From assembly GCA_902632275.1 (NCBI GenBank), contig CACPBW010000006.1, positions 1 to 42,810 of the forward strand: a DNA stretch of 42,810 nucleotides. The letters are read 5' to 3'. The notes under the pieces were generated by a model. The model made no database searches and had not been told where the DNA came from. It saw only the letters and a list, made by a program, of their open reading frames with translations. Of the stretch, positions 8,627-17,642 are shown in pieces (position 1 is the stretch's first letter; the number at the start of each line of letters is the position of its first letter). The position numbers were made by a program, and so were the translations under genes. This DNA comes from an uncultured Pelagibacteraceae bacterium. GTDB taxonomy: Bacteria; Pseudomonadota; Alphaproteobacteria; Pelagibacterales; Pelagibacteraceae.

Positions 8627-9450
8627 AAATAAATCTTCTTTCTGGCGCGTTAGGAGCGGAAATTTCTGGCATAGATTTAAAAGACTCATCTGAGAAAAAT
8701 TGGAAAATAATTAATGACTTATTGCTTGAACATAAAGTTCTCTTTTTTAGAAATCAAAATATTACAGCAGAGCAACAGATTAATTTTGCTAAGAACTTTG
8801 GACCCCTCGAAAAACATGTTTATGTAAAAGGTAGAGAAGAGTTTCCTGAGATAATAAGAATAATTAAAAAACCCGATGAAAAACACCAATGGGGAGAAAA
8901 TTGGCATACAGATGTAAGTTATAATCCAAAGCCTACAAAAGTAATAATTTTAAGATCAATTAAAATTCCTCCTGTTGGTGGCGATACAATGTTTTCAAAT
9001 ATGGAATTAGCTTATGAAACTTTAGATAGTGAACTTAAAGAAAAAATCAAAGATAAGAAAGCTATTCATAGCTCTCTTGGTGCTGCAGCATTTGTAGAAG
9101 CTTATAAAGGCATGGAAGGTAATGGTAATATAGATGAATATTCAAACAGTCATCCAATAGTAAGAACCCACCCAGAAACAGGAAAAAAAATTCTTTATGT
9201 GAATTCTATGTACACAAAAAGAATTGAGGGTCTTGACGAAAATGAAAGTGATGAAATATTAAAAAAATTATTCGCTCATCAAGAAAGATTAGATCTTACA
9301 TGTAGATTTAAGTGGACTGAAAATGCTGTAGCAATTTGGGATAATAGAAGTACTCAACATCAAGGCTTATCAGATTTTTTTCCTGGAAGGGGATTGGGAC
9401 ACGAAAGAATTATGGATAGAATTGCAATAGAGGGTGATCATCCAATATAA
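8623..9450 (+). CDS. TauD/TfdA-family Fe(II)/2-oxoglutarate dioxygenase
   Basis: 275 residues. Iron ligands are H95 and D97 in WHTDVSY and H246 in STQH. The 2-oxoglutarate-binding arginine is likely R262 or R266 in the C-terminal HERIMDR. The RTHPETGKKILYVNS and NAVAIWDNRSTQH blocks are classic TauD-family features. These enzymes hydroxylate small substrates such as taurine or 2,4-D, leading to cleavage; the substrate here is not evident. It overlaps the GT2 gene (ATGA) and is followed three bases later by a lyase-like gene, so it may be cotranscribed with genes for sugar polymers. Confidence 0.86.
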   Translation: MKINLLSGALGAEISGIDLKDSSEKNWKIINDLLLEHKVLFFRNQNITAEQQINFAKNFGPLEKHVYVKGREEFPEIIRIIKKPDEKHQWGENWHTDVSYNPKPTKVIILRSIKIPPVGGDTMFSNMELAYETLDSELKEKIKDKKAIHSSLGAAAFVEAYKGMEGNGNIDEYSNSHPIVRTHPETGKKILYVNSMYTKRIEGLDENESDEILKKLFAHQERLDLTCRFKWTENAVAIWDNRSTQHQGLSDFFPGRGLGHERIMDRIAIEGDHPI

Positions 9451-9452
9451 AA

Positions 9453-10295
9453 ATGAAATTTTTTTATTATATTATTTTAATATTATTTTTTTTTACAAAT
9501 GTAACTTATGCTGATCAACATAAAACAAAATTTAGGGATATTAAGGGTTACAAAAAACAGTTCTTGTCACTGTCCTATAAAAAAACAAATAGAATTAAAG
9601 AAGTAAAAAAAAGCGATGGCTTTCCCGTATATGATGGAAAAACAAGTATTCAGGTCACAGTAAACAGAGAAGATGCTGGATGTGGAAAAGGAAATCCTGG
9701 CAAATTACAAATTGGATGTGATGGCAAAGGAAACAGAAGCCGGCAAGAAATCAGCCTTGGTGATCTTAGATTAAAAAATAAAGAACATATTTACGAATAC
9801 GCAGTTTACTTTGATGAAACTTATGAAAGTTTAGAAAAGGGTGCAGTTGTTGTGATTGGACAAATGCATACAGACAACAAAGCTGATGGGTGTCATAACT
9901 GTTGCCACTTTTGGGCGCAAGATACAAAGTATAAGGGTGAAAATTATTACACTTGGGTAAGTAAATCAGCATATTCCTCCGATCCAGTTATAATTGGTAA
10001 GATTGATGATTTAAAAGGAAAATGGACACATCTTAAATTTCATGTTTTGTGGAAATTAGATGAAACCGGGCGATTTAAAATTTACAAAAACAATGAAGTA
10101 ATTGCAGATTTAAAAAATATTAAAACTCTAGCAGATACTTGCACAGGAGGTTATATGAAGTTTGGAATTTATAGGCACAGAACAATCGGTTATTGGAATT
10201 CAGACTGGGAAAGCCTTCAAGACCAAACAATCTATTTAGACAGTATAGTTCTTAGAAAACCAAAAAAAGAAGAGAAATTTAAAAATAACAATTAA
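9453..10295 (+). CDS. Exported heparin-lyase-like polysaccharide lyase
   Basis: 280 residues with a signal peptide (hydrophobic residues 5-19, cleavage near TYA-DQ). The body looks like a concanavalin-type beta-jelly roll of the Polysacc_lyase (heparin lyase I-like) family. An NRSRQEISLG segment corresponds to the substrate-contacting R-x-E strand of such folds. A late block reads GKWTHLKFHVLW, then GRFKIYKNNEVIAD, then GGYMKFGIYR. Six cysteines (C77, C89, C147, C150, C151 and one near 236) suggest disulfides or a metal site. It would cleave or bind a uronic-acid-type polymer in the periplasm or outside the cell. Catalytic activity is inferred by fold only. Confidence 0.6.
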   Translation: MKFFYYIILILFFFTNVTYADQHKTKFRDIKGYKKQFLSLSYKKTNRIKEVKKSDGFPVYDGKTSIQVTVNREDAGCGKGNPGKLQIGCDGKGNRSRQEISLGDLRLKNKEHIYEYAVYFDETYESLEKGAVVVIGQMHTDNKADGCHNCCHFWAQDTKYKGENYYTWVSKSAYSSDPVIIGKIDDLKGKWTHLKFHVLWKLDETGRFKIYKNNEVIADLKNIKTLADTCTGGYMKFGIYRHRTIGYWNSDWESLQDQTIYLDSIVLRKPKKEEKFKNNN

Positions 10296-10346
10296 GTAAT
10301 TTATTAAGATGAAAAAAAATCACCTCGATCAACCAATCTTAACTAA

Positions 10347-11534
10347 ATGTTTAGATATATTCTTGTATTTTTTTTAATTTTATTTTGTACATCTGCATTT
10401 GCAAATTTTAAACAAATAAAAAAAAAAGCTGAAGTTAATAATCCTGAAATTATATTTCCAATACCAGCAAATTTAAAAAATTGCCAAACAGAATTATATG
10501 TCAGTCCTGAAAATAACTTTGTTACACCTGTTTTAAAAGTTGAAGCGCCTGAGGGATATGGCCTTGATGATAGATTTAATCATGCACAAAATAAATTTGA
10601 GAACTTTAGTTTCCCATGTTCAGGAGGAAATATTGAAGCTTGCCAGAATGTTAAGAGAGTTATTTTAGAATGGGCAAAAGCAAATGCTGCACAAAGAACA
10701 GGCCCCTCAGATCATGAAGGAAGACATTGGAATGATACGCTTACCGTAAATCTTTATATAGCATCTCCAATGATGGCAGCTTATTCTTTCGCTAAGCAAG
10801 TTATAAATATCCCAGAAAATGAAGATAAAATTATAAAAGACTGGTTCAAAAAAATTGTAAAGAAAAACCAACATCTCATGTATGGTTTAAAAAATTATGA
10901 TTATGGTGGTGCCTCTGGTGTTCCTAGAAGAGCACATAATCATGCTTTATCTTCAGCCGTTTCTCACATGCAATTAGGCGTTTTATTGAATGATAGCAAA
11001 TTGTTTAGAAAAGCATTTAAAAACTTTGAGGCAGCAATTAAATACCAACGAAAAGATGGAAGTATGCCGATTGAAACAAGAAGAGGTGGAAGAGCGATGT
11101 TCTATCAAGGAAGAGCAATGAACGCACTCGCTGTCATAGCAATAATAGCTGAACATCAAGGATACAATATTTGGGACTTAAATTTCAAAGGCAAAAATTA
11201 TCATAACTTAGTTAAATTCTTTATTGATTTTACTGAGAATAATGAAAAAGTTTTCAAGTATGCTAAAGAAAATAGATGGCCAGGACCAGCTAAAGATTAC
11301 AAGGTTCAAGATTTAAGGTCTAATTCAGGAAGTAATTGGGGTTGGTTATACGCTTATGCAACGCGTTTTCCTGATCATGAAAATGTAAAAAGATTAAAAA
11401 AATGGTCTGAAAATAAAAGTGAACTTAATTCTTATCAGAGTAAAATAGTTTATAATTTCTTAAATATTAAAAAAAAAGGCTTTGGTAGCGCTTCTTGGAC
11501 TGTTGTTGAACCAAATTGTCATTTCTCTAAGTAG
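10347..11534 (+). CDS. Exported alginate-lyase-family protein (PL5-like)
   Basis: 395 residues with a signal peptide (residues 1-19, ending SAFA). The mature protein looks like an all-helical alpha/alpha toroid of the alginate_lyase family. Marks are an [10 protein letters not shown] block, where the family has its NNH-type catalytic residues, and [18 protein letters not shown] followed by a helix with [11 protein letters not shown], the most conserved stretch of the family. It follows the jelly-roll lyase by 51 bases in the same direction and converges on umuC with an 8-base overlap. The substrate could be alginate or another uronate polymer. The function is family-level inference. Confidence 0.68.
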   Translation: MFRYILVFFLILFCTSAFANFKQIKKKAEVNNPEIIFPIPANLKNCQTELYVSPENNFVTPVLKVEAPEGYGLDDRFNHAQNKFENFSFPCSGGNIEACQNVKRVILEWAKANAAQRTGPSDHEGRHWNDTLTVNLYIASPMMAAYSFAKQVINIPENEDKIIKDWFKKIVKKNQHLMYGLKNYDYGGASGVPRRAHNHALSSAVSHMQLGVLLNDSKLFRKAFKNFEAAIKYQRKDGSMPIETRRGGRAMFYQGRAMNALAVIAIIAEHQGYNIWDLNFKGKNYHNLVKFFIDFTENNEKVFKYAKENRWPGPAKDYKVQDLRSNSGSNWGWLYAYATRFPDHENVKRLKKWSENKSELNSYQSKIVYNFLNIKKKGFGSASWTVVEPNCHFSK

Positions 11535-12807
11535 TTTTTATTTTTGGCAGTGAATAAAAGTCAGCTGTATCAATTTTAGATGAATGTTCTCTTCTCATAT
11601 TCCACTTTTTGTAAACACCCGCACTTGCAAGACTTAACGTAGATCTTCCATAACGGTAATTTGTATTATCCATTGATCTCATTAATCTATTTATTTTTTC
11701 ATCTTTTTCGGATGAGAATAAATTTTCCTTATCATTTTCATTTGATAATCCTGTTAGCATCACCCCTGCTTTTTGATATCGACAACCATGTTTAAATATT
11801 TCTTCTAATATTGAAACTGCAACTGTAACAGTTTCTATACTATTGTTCGTTGCAATCGGAAAATCAACTGTTTTTGAATTTGAATAATAACCAAAATTTC
11901 TTTGGAAAGGACTTGTTCTAACAAAAACAGTTATCGCTTTTGCAACTAGATTTTCTGATCTAATTTTCTCAGAAGCATTTAAACAATAACTTGCAACTGC
12001 TTCTTTTAATTCTTGAAAATGTTCAACTCTTTTTCCAAATGAACGAGACACAACACAACTTTTTCTTTTTGATTGTGTTGTTTCTAAATCAATACAAGGA
12101 ATACCTCTAAGTTCCATGGCTGTTCTTGAACTTAAAACATTTGAACATTTTTTAATCCAGGTATTTGATTTATTTTTTAATTGCTTGGCGTTATAAACTC
12201 CATGTTTTTGATAAAATTTAGTTAACTGTCTTCCAACTCCCCATACATCATTTATTTCAATTTTTTCTAATATAGGGTCTAGATTTTCAATACCGATTAA
12301 ACTTGTAACACCAGATTGTTTTTTCTTTGCAATATGATTTGCAATTTTACTTAAAGTTTTTGTTTTTGCTATACCTATACTTGTTGGTATCCCCGTCCAC
12401 TGTAAAACAGTATTCCTGATTTCCTTCCCAACTTCTTCAACTTCTTCGTCAGAAAAGTTTGATAAATCCATAAATGCTTCATCAATTGAATAAACCTCTA
12501 TATCGGAATTAAATCTTTTTAGAGTTCTCATTACTCTTCTCGATAAATCACCGTACAAAGAATAATTTGATGAAAATACATTTACTTTATTTTTTATAAT
12601 TATATCTTTTGCTTTAAAGTAAGGTTCACCCATTTTAATACCTAAAGCTTTTGCTTCATTAGACCTTGAAATTATACAGCCGTCATTATTAGATAAAACT
12701 ACAACAGGTTTTTTTCTTATTTTTGGGTTAAATAATCTTTCACAAGAAACATAGAAAGAATTGCAATCAATTAATGCAATTTTTTTAGTATACTGAGTGG
12801 ATGACAT
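11527..12807 (-). CDS. umuC: DNA polymerase V catalytic subunit UmuC
   Basis: 426-residue Y-family polymerase for translesion synthesis. Catalytic residues are visible in [14 protein letters not shown] at the N-terminus and [11 protein letters not shown] near residue 105. A helix-hairpin-helix region ([10 protein letters not shown]) and a little-finger domain follow. Length matches UmuC (about 420), not DinB (about 350). The start overlaps the 3' end of umuD by 23 bases in another frame, a typical coupled umuDC arrangement. SOS induction is indicated by the operator ahead of umuD. RecA, the partner of the mutasome, is encoded 3 kb away. Confidence 0.95.
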   Translation of the reverse strand: MSSTQYTKKIALIDCNSFYVSCERLFNPKIRKKPVVVLSNNDGCIISRSNEAKALGIKMGEPYFKAKDIIIKNKVNVFSSNYSLYGDLSRRVMRTLKRFNSDIEVYSIDEAFMDLSNFSDEEVEEVGKEIRNTVLQWTGIPTSIGIAKTKTLSKIANHIAKKKQSGVTSLIGIENLDPILEKIEINDVWGVGRQLTKFYQKHGVYNAKQLKNKSNTWIKKCSNVLSSRTAMELRGIPCIDLETTQSKRKSCVVSRSFGKRVEHFQELKEAVASYCLNASEKIRSENLVAKAITVFVRTSPFQRNFGYYSNSKTVDFPIATNNSIETVTVAVSILEEIFKHGCRYQKAGVMLTGLSNENDKENLFSSEKDEKINRLMRSMDNTNYRYGRSTLSLASAGVYKKWNMRREHSSKIDTADFYSLPKIKTT

Positions 12808-13180
12808 AAGTTACAACTCCCCAAATAAAAATATCTTCTTCTTCGTTAATTAAAATTCTATCTTTGAAATTTTTAGATCCTGAGGTTAAAAATTTTTTAT
12901 CTCTTTCTTGTACAAAGCTTTTAACCACTAATTCGTCATGAACATTTGCAATTACAGTTGAAAAATTTCTAGGTGTTAAACTTTTATCGACGACCAATAT
13001 ATCTCCATCATTGATACCAACATCAGTCATTGATTTTCCCTGAACTCTGATTACAAAAGTTGCTGGAACATTCTTAATTAAGTGAACGTTTAGATCTATG
13101 TCTTCCTCTATGTAATCGGTAGCTGGAGACGGAAAACCAGCTCCTGCTTTGTGTAAATAGTAAGGTATAGTCAGTTTCAT
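12785..13180 (-). CDS. umuD: UmuD, self-cleaving subunit of DNA polymerase V
   Basis: 131-residue S24-family protein. RecA filaments trigger self-cleavage to UmuD', which activates UmuC. The probable cleavage site is A14-G15 in the AGAGFPSP block. The catalytic Ser/Lys dyad is S50 (GKSM) and K87 (VVKSF). The start at 13180 is chosen because the promoter and SOS box lie just upstream; the open frame extends to 13267, but that would put the promoter inside the gene. The N-terminal arm before the cleavage site is about 10 residues shorter than in E. coli UmuD. Confidence 0.93.
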   Translation of the reverse strand: MKLTIPYYLHKAGAGFPSPATDYIEEDIDLNVHLIKNVPATFVIRVQGKSMTDVGINDGDILVVDKSLTPRNFSTVIANVHDELVVKSFVQERDKKFLTSGSKNFKDRILINEEEDIFIWGVVTYVIHSVY

Positions 13181-13183
13181 AAC

Positions 13184-13211
13184 AAATGTTCTTATTTTGT
13201 TCTCATTAGTA
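13184..13211 (-). promoter_or_regulatory. LexA-type SOS box and -10 region of the umuDC promoter
   Basis: GTTC (13188-13191), seven bases, then GTTC (13199-13202) make the GTTC-N7-GTTC direct repeat known as the alphaproteobacterial LexA site. On the minus strand it reads GAACAAAATAAGAAC. It lies directly downstream of the -10 TACTAA (13206-13211) and would cover the transcription start near 13199. The larger 24-base block 13184-13207 matches the region upstream of recA at 21 positions. Confidence 0.85.
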
Positions 13212-13228
13212 CAACACTTATTCAATAG

Positions 13229-13234
13229 TGTCAA
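13229..13234 (-). promoter_or_regulatory. -35 element of the umuDC promoter
   Basis: A perfect TTGACA on the minus strand, exactly 17 bases upstream of the -10-like TACTAA at 13206-13211. Together with the overlapping SOS box this gives a complete repressible promoter for umuDC. Confidence 0.75.
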
Positions 13235-13353
13235 ATAGGTTGTATTTTGAGTCTGGAACTGAATCAAAAGTGAATCAAAACGTGAACATCCAAACTACAT
13301 TTTGTTGGATTGTGGATAACTTGGACAAGGGATAGATTGCTTGGATATAAATT

Positions 13354-13725
13354 ATGGAAAAATTGAATTGTCATTGTGGTCAAATTGAAATTGAAGTGAA
13401 TTTAACCAAAGGCTTCGAAGATCTTTACAGATGCAATTGTTCAATGTGCAAAAGGAAGGGAGCAATAAGCACCGTGATTGATAAAAAAGATTTGAAAGTG
13501 ACAAAAGGAGAAGAGTTATTAAAATTTTATCAATTCAATACAAACGTTGCTAAACATTATTTTTGTACTAATTGTGGAATATATACACACAATCAAAGAA
13601 GAGCAGATCCTAATACATATGGTATAAATGTAGGATGTTTAAATGGAGTAACAGACGATGAGTTATTTAAATTCAAAGTAAGAATAAATGATGGACATAA
13701 TCATATATTAGACAGGAAAAAATAA
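13354..13725 (+). CDS. GFA-family zinc protein (first of a tandem pair)
   Basis: 123-residue protein of the GFA / Mss4-like fold, once named glutathione-dependent formaldehyde-activating enzyme. Zinc-site cysteines are in NCHCGQIEIE, RCNCSMCKRKG and FCTNCGIYTHN. The molecular role of most family members is unresolved; a link to glutathione or formaldehyde should be treated with caution. Its stop overlaps the start of a clearly homologous gene (TAATG), so it is the upstream member of a tandem duplication. It runs divergently from umuDC. Confidence 0.85.
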   Translation: MEKLNCHCGQIEIEVNLTKGFEDLYRCNCSMCKRKGAISTVIDKKDLKVTKGEELLKFYQFNTNVAKHYFCTNCGIYTHNQRRADPNTYGINVGCLNGVTDDELFKFKVRINDGHNHILDRKK

Positions 13726-14093
13726 TGATAAAAAAATTAAAATGCCACTGTGGAAATGTAGAAGCTGAAGTAAATATTCCAGACAATGGAATTGAAAAAA
13801 TAATGAGATGCAATTGCTCTATCTGCAAAAAAAAGGGATATGTAATTGGAGTATTAGGTGAAAATGATTTTAAATTAACTAAAGGAGAAGATTCTTTAAA
13901 ACTTTATCAATTTTATACTAATACTGCTAAACATTATTTTTGTATGAACTGTGGAATTCACACACATAATAGACCAAGAATAAATCCAAAAATTTATGGA
14001 ATAAATGTTGCTTGTATAGATGACATTGATGTTTTCAAATTTAAAGATGTAGCTGTAAATGACGGTCGGAATCATCCTTTAGATAAAAAATAA
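13725..14093 (+). CDS. GFA-family zinc protein (second of a tandem pair)
   Basis: 122 residues and alignable end to end with the preceding protein, sharing CHCG, RCNCS-C, LTKGE, the AKHYFC-NCGI-THN block, YGINV and NDG-NH. The zinc cysteines are all kept, so neither copy is visibly decaying. The two have diverged enough (roughly half the residues identical by eye) that the duplication is not recent. A glycerate-kinase-like gene starts 2 bases after the stop, suggesting one transcription unit. Confidence 0.85.
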   Translation: MIKKLKCHCGNVEAEVNIPDNGIEKIMRCNCSICKKKGYVIGVLGENDFKLTKGEDSLKLYQFYTNTAKHYFCMNCGIHTHNRPRINPKIYGINVACIDDIDVFKFKDVAVNDGRNHPLDKK

Positions 14094-14094
14094 A

Positions 14095-15021
14095 ATGTCC
14101 CAAATTTCTGCATGTTTAAATAAAGTCAAAAAACCTTGTTATAGGTTTATATCAACTCAAGAAATTTCTAGCGAAAAATTTAAAAATAAAGATAAAATGT
14201 TGAGATCTTTCCTTATACCAGTTTGTTTTTGGATGGCTAAAAAAGTGAAAAAAAACAAAACCATGATTGTTGGTTTATCAGGTGGTCAAGGAACTGGGAA
14301 AACAACAATCTCTTCAATAATTAAAATAATTCTGGAAAAATATTTTAAATTAAATGTATTTAAAATTTCAATTGATGATTTTTATAAAACTAGGAAAGAA
14401 AGAATTATTTTGTCTAAAAAAGTTCATCCATTGTTAAAAACTAGAGGAGTTCCAGGAACTCATGATATTGATATGATGCTTAATTTGTTTAGAAAAGTTA
14501 AAGCAAAAAAGTTAAAAAACTTATCTCTTCCAAAATTTGATAAATCTATAGATGATAGGCTTTCAAAAAATAAATGGTATAAACTCAAATCAAAACCAGA
14601 TATTATAATTTTCGAAGGCTGGTGTGTCGGTGCAAAATCTCAAAGCACAAAACAACTTATAAAACCCATTAACTCTTTAGAAAGGTTTAATGATAAATCT
14701 TTGAAGTGGAGAAAATATGTTAATTTAAATCTCAAAAATAAATATAAAAAATTTCATAGCATGATGGATTGTTTATTATATTTAAAAGCAGAAAATTTTG
14801 CCTTATTAAGAAAGTGGAGATTGATTCAAGAAAAAAAATTAAAAATAAAAAATAAAAATAAGAAAAATTCTAAGGTAATGAATAAACAAGAAGTATTAAA
14901 TTTTATGATGACATATCAAAGAATTACTGAACATATGTTTAAAACTGCAACAAAATACTCATCAATTGTGATGTCATTAAATGGACATCATCAAATTACA
15001 AAACTAAAATATAATAAATGA
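14095..15021 (+). CDS. D-glycerate 3-kinase-like P-loop kinase
   Basis: 308 residues of the phosphoribulokinase/uridine kinase-like group that includes plant GLYK. Walker A is GLSGGQGTGKTT (60-71). The SIDDFYKTR block and the segment with HPLLKTRGVPGTHDIDM are signatures of GLYK-type kinases, and EGWCVGAK gives a Walker B-like strand. The expected reaction is ATP-dependent phosphorylation of D-glycerate to 3-phosphoglycerate, feeding photorespiration-like or serine routes. A basic, lysine-rich tail follows. Its stop overlaps the tolC-like start by 4 bases. Confidence 0.78.
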   Translation: MSQISACLNKVKKPCYRFISTQEISSEKFKNKDKMLRSFLIPVCFWMAKKVKKNKTMIVGLSGGQGTGKTTISSIIKIILEKYFKLNVFKISIDDFYKTRKERIILSKKVHPLLKTRGVPGTHDIDMMLNLFRKVKAKKLKNLSLPKFDKSIDDRLSKNKWYKLKSKPDIIIFEGWCVGAKSQSTKQLIKPINSLERFNDKSLKWRKYVNLNLKNKYKKFHSMMDCLLYLKAENFALLRKWRLIQEKKLKIKNKNKKNSKVMNKQEVLNFMMTYQRITEHMFKTATKYSSIVMSLNGHHQITKLKYNK

Positions 15022-16316
15022 AAAAAATATTAATAATTTTAGCTTTTTATTTTTTAACCTCTAATGCTTTTGCAATTAATTTGTCTCAAGCATTAAAAGA
15101 GGCATATCAAAATAATCCAGAATTAAATGCCGAAAGAGAAAATGTTAAAGTATCAAAATCAGATCTTAATATTTCAAGAAGTGATTTTTTACCTTCGATA
15201 ACATTATCGGGATCTAAAAGTTCAGAGGATACCTCAAGATTAACTAACAGAGATGGCACTAATGCTACAATTACCGATGTTAATCCAGAGTCAAAATCAG
15301 TTAAAATTGAACAAAAAATATTTCAAGGTTTTGGGGGAGTTGCTGATTTTAAAAAGAGTAAATTGGGCTTAGATCTAGCCGATGCAAAATTATTAAAATC
15401 TGAGCAAGAAATATTACTTAAAGCAGTTGAAGCTTTTTCTGGAATGATTGTAGCAAATGAGAAATTTTCAATCAATGAAAGAAATGTTGGTTTACTTGAA
15501 AGACAAGTTGAAACTGACAGAATTAGATTAGATAGGGGAGAAGTTAGTGTGACTGATCTTGCACAATCGGAATCCTCATTAGCAGAGGCACAAGCAAAAT
15601 TTATTCAAGCTAAAAATGAGGTTGTTACAGCAAGACTAAATTATGAAAATGTTATTGGTCCAATTCAGGATACTTTTGCATTAAATAAAAATTCTGACTT
15701 AAATTTAAAAATTCCTATGACTTTAGAAAATGCAATTAATTTATCAAAAACTAATAACCCAGAACTAATTATTGCAAAACTAGAGTATGAGCAATCAGAA
15801 CAAGACGTAAAGATTTCACAATCTGATTTGTCGCCATCAGCAACATTGTCTTTTGAAACTAAAGAAACTGATGACTTAAGTTCTACAATTGACCAACAAG
15901 ATAAAGAGACTGTTCAAGCAACAGTATCATGGCCACTTTTTTCTGGAGGAAAAAATTATGCTGGCTTAAGTAAATCTAAAAACTTAAGAAATAGAAAAAA
16001 ATTATTATTAGATAATGCGTTAAGAATTAACGATACTAATGTAACCACTGCTTGGTCAAACATGAAATCAAATGCAAGCATGTTAGAGTCTGTTAAGTTG
16101 CAGGTAAGAGCGGCTCAAATAGCAAATGAAGGAATTACTGCAGAATATGAAAGTGGCAAAGGTAGATCCACATTGGATGTGATTCAATCAAATTCTATTT
16201 TACTCAATTCCCAAATAAGTCTTGCAAATTCAGAGAGAGAATTTTTATTATCAAAATTTAAACTTCTTCAATCAGTTGGTATTTTGAGCGCCGATCATCT
16301 AGGTTTCAATAATTAG
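15018..16316 (+). CDS. tolC: TolC-family outer membrane efflux/secretion protein
   Basis: 432 residues with a signal peptide ending NAFA (residue 19). Two TolC-type repeats are visible: one begins INLSQALKEAYQNNPEL, the second MTLENAINLSKTNNPEL near residue 235, each leading into long helices rich in K, Q, E and A. The length matches the TolC trimer subunit that forms the outer-membrane channel for type I secretion and RND efflux. It overlaps the kinase gene by ATGA. No membrane-fusion protein or ABC partner is adjacent, so it may be a shared channel. Confidence 0.9.
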   Translation: MKKILIILAFYFLTSNAFAINLSQALKEAYQNNPELNAERENVKVSKSDLNISRSDFLPSITLSGSKSSEDTSRLTNRDGTNATITDVNPESKSVKIEQKIFQGFGGVADFKKSKLGLDLADAKLLKSEQEILLKAVEAFSGMIVANEKFSINERNVGLLERQVETDRIRLDRGEVSVTDLAQSESSLAEAQAKFIQAKNEVVTARLNYENVIGPIQDTFALNKNSDLNLKIPMTLENAINLSKTNNPELIIAKLEYEQSEQDVKISQSDLSPSATLSFETKETDDLSSTIDQQDKETVQATVSWPLFSGGKNYAGLSKSKNLRNRKKLLLDNALRINDTNVTTAWSNMKSNASMLESVKLQVRAAQIANEGITAEYESGKGRSTLDVIQSNSILLNSQISLANSEREFLLSKFKLLQSVGILSADHLGFNN

Positions 16317-16359
16317 GCTATTTTTGGCTTATTTTATCTAAATAAATTAAGTTCTTGCC

Positions 16360-16383
16360 AATGAGAACAAAATGTGTACATTT
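16360..16383 (+). promoter_or_regulatory. Putative SOS operator upstream of recA
   Basis: This 24-base block matches the umuDC operator (13184-13207, minus strand) at 21 of 24 positions. Shared parts are AATGAGAACAAAAT at the left and ACATTT at the right. The core reads GAAC-N7-GTAC, one mismatch from GAAC-N7-GAAC. It sits 48-71 bases before the recA ATG. The arms GTTCT (16351-16355) and AGAAC (16364-16368) also form a dyad across its left edge. Confidence 0.7.
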
Positions 16384-16430
16384 AATATCATGATTCGAGT
16401 GACAAAAAACGCAAAAAAAAGAGGCATTAA

Positions 16431-17552
16431 ATGACAAAAAATAACTTAAAAGTGGTTAAAACCGCAAAAGATAAAGATTTGGAAAACAAAGAGAAAAACA
16501 AGGCGCTAGACGCAGCTATAGATCAAATTACCGATACTTTTGGTAAAGGCTCTGTAATGAAGCTTGGTCAACAGAAAGCTATGGATGTTGAGTCAGTTTC
16601 AACAGGATCTTTAAGCTTAGACTTGGCTCTTGGAATTGGTGGTCTTCCAAAAGGAAGAATTATCGAAATTTATGGACCAGAGTCTTCTGGAAAAACAACA
16701 CTTGCGCTTCAAGTAGTGGCAGAAGCACAAAAGGCAGGTGGTATTTGTGGATTTGTTGATGCAGAGCATGCATTAGATCCAGTTTATGCAAAAAAATTAG
16801 GTGTTAATACTGAAGAACTACTAATTTCGCAGCCAGATACTGGTGAACAAGCCTTAGAAATTACTGACACTTTAATAAAATCAGGTTCCATGTCGGTTCT
16901 AGTTGTTGACTCTGTTGCTGCATTAACTCCTAGAGCAGAAATAGAAGGAGATATGGGAGATCATCATGTCGGTTTACAAGCTAGATTAATGTCCCAAGCA
17001 TTGAGAAAACTGACAGGTTCGATTTCTAGAACAAACACTATGGTTATTTTCATTAACCAAATTAGAATGAAAATTGGAGTTATGTTTGGAAGTCCAGAAA
17101 CTACATCAGGTGGTAACTCATTAAAGTTTTATTCATCAGTTAGAATGGATATTAGAAGAATTGGTGCGATTAAAGATAAAGAGCAAATTATTGGAAATGC
17201 AACAAGAGTGAAGGTAGTAAAGAATAAAGTTGCGCCACCATTTAAAGTTGTTGAATTCGACTTAATGTATGGAAAAGGAATTAGCAAAACGGGGGAATTA
17301 ATAGACCTTGGAGCAAAAGCAGACATAGTTGAAAAATCTGGTGCCTGGTATGCTTATAAAGGTGAGAAAATTGGACAAGGGAAGGAAAATGCAAAACTTT
17401 ACCTTGAACAAAATCCAAAAGCTGCTGCTGAAATTGAAATGGCTATTAGAGAGAAAGCTGGCTTGATTTCAAAAAAGATTGAGGGCAATCCTATCGATCA
17501 AGAAAAAGTAAAAGCAGAAGAAAAAGAAGAGACACCATCTAAAAAGAATTAA
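16431..17552 (+). CDS. recA: Recombinase RecA
   Basis: 373-residue RecA: it forms filaments on single-stranded DNA, drives strand exchange and activates UmuD (and LexA) self-cleavage. Walker A is GPESSGKTT (82-90), Walker B is in [12 protein letters not shown], the L2/DNA-binding loop is in the [19 protein letters not shown] region, and the C-terminus is acidic and lysine-rich. AGAGG about 6 bases before the ATG is a fair ribosome binding site. It has a putative SOS operator upstream and a strong terminator downstream, so it is its own transcription unit. Confidence 0.98.
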   Translation: MTKNNLKVVKTAKDKDLENKEKNKALDAAIDQITDTFGKGSVMKLGQQKAMDVESVSTGSLSLDLALGIGGLPKGRIIEIYGPESSGKTTLALQVVAEAQKAGGICGFVDAEHALDPVYAKKLGVNTEELLISQPDTGEQALEITDTLIKSGSMSVLVVDSVAALTPRAEIEGDMGDHHVGLQARLMSQALRKLTGSISRTNTMVIFINQIRMKIGVMFGSPETTSGGNSLKFYSSVRMDIRRIGAIKDKEQIIGNATRVKVVKNKVAPPFKVVEFDLMYGKGISKTGELIDLGAKADIVEKSGAWYAYKGEKIGQGKENAKLYLEQNPKAAAEIEMAIREKAGLISKKIEGNPIDQEKVKAEEKEETPSKKN

Positions 17553-17565
17553 CTTTTAGTTATCT

Positions 17566-17595
17566 AAAAAGGCGCTTATTTTAAGCGCCTTTTTT
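17566..17595 (+). terminator. Intrinsic terminator after recA
   Basis: A perfect stem AAAAAGGCGCTTA / TAAGCGCCTTTTT (17566-17578 and 17582-17594) with a TTT loop and a T tract. The GC core is GGCGC/GCGCC. It lies 14 bases after the recA stop. Confidence 0.93.
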
Positions 17596-17642
17596 CCCTA
17601 TAGTTATCTAGACATCAATTAAAAAAGCTGTATTTTAAAAAT

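Noticed and set aside
13181..13267. Longer UmuD starting at 13267
   Set aside because: The added residues resemble no UmuD arm, and the region contains the promoter and SOS box.
13321..13354. TTGGAC ... TATAAA as promoter for the GFA gene
   Set aside because: Spacer of 19 bases and only two bases between the -10 and the ATG; would require a start inside the gene.
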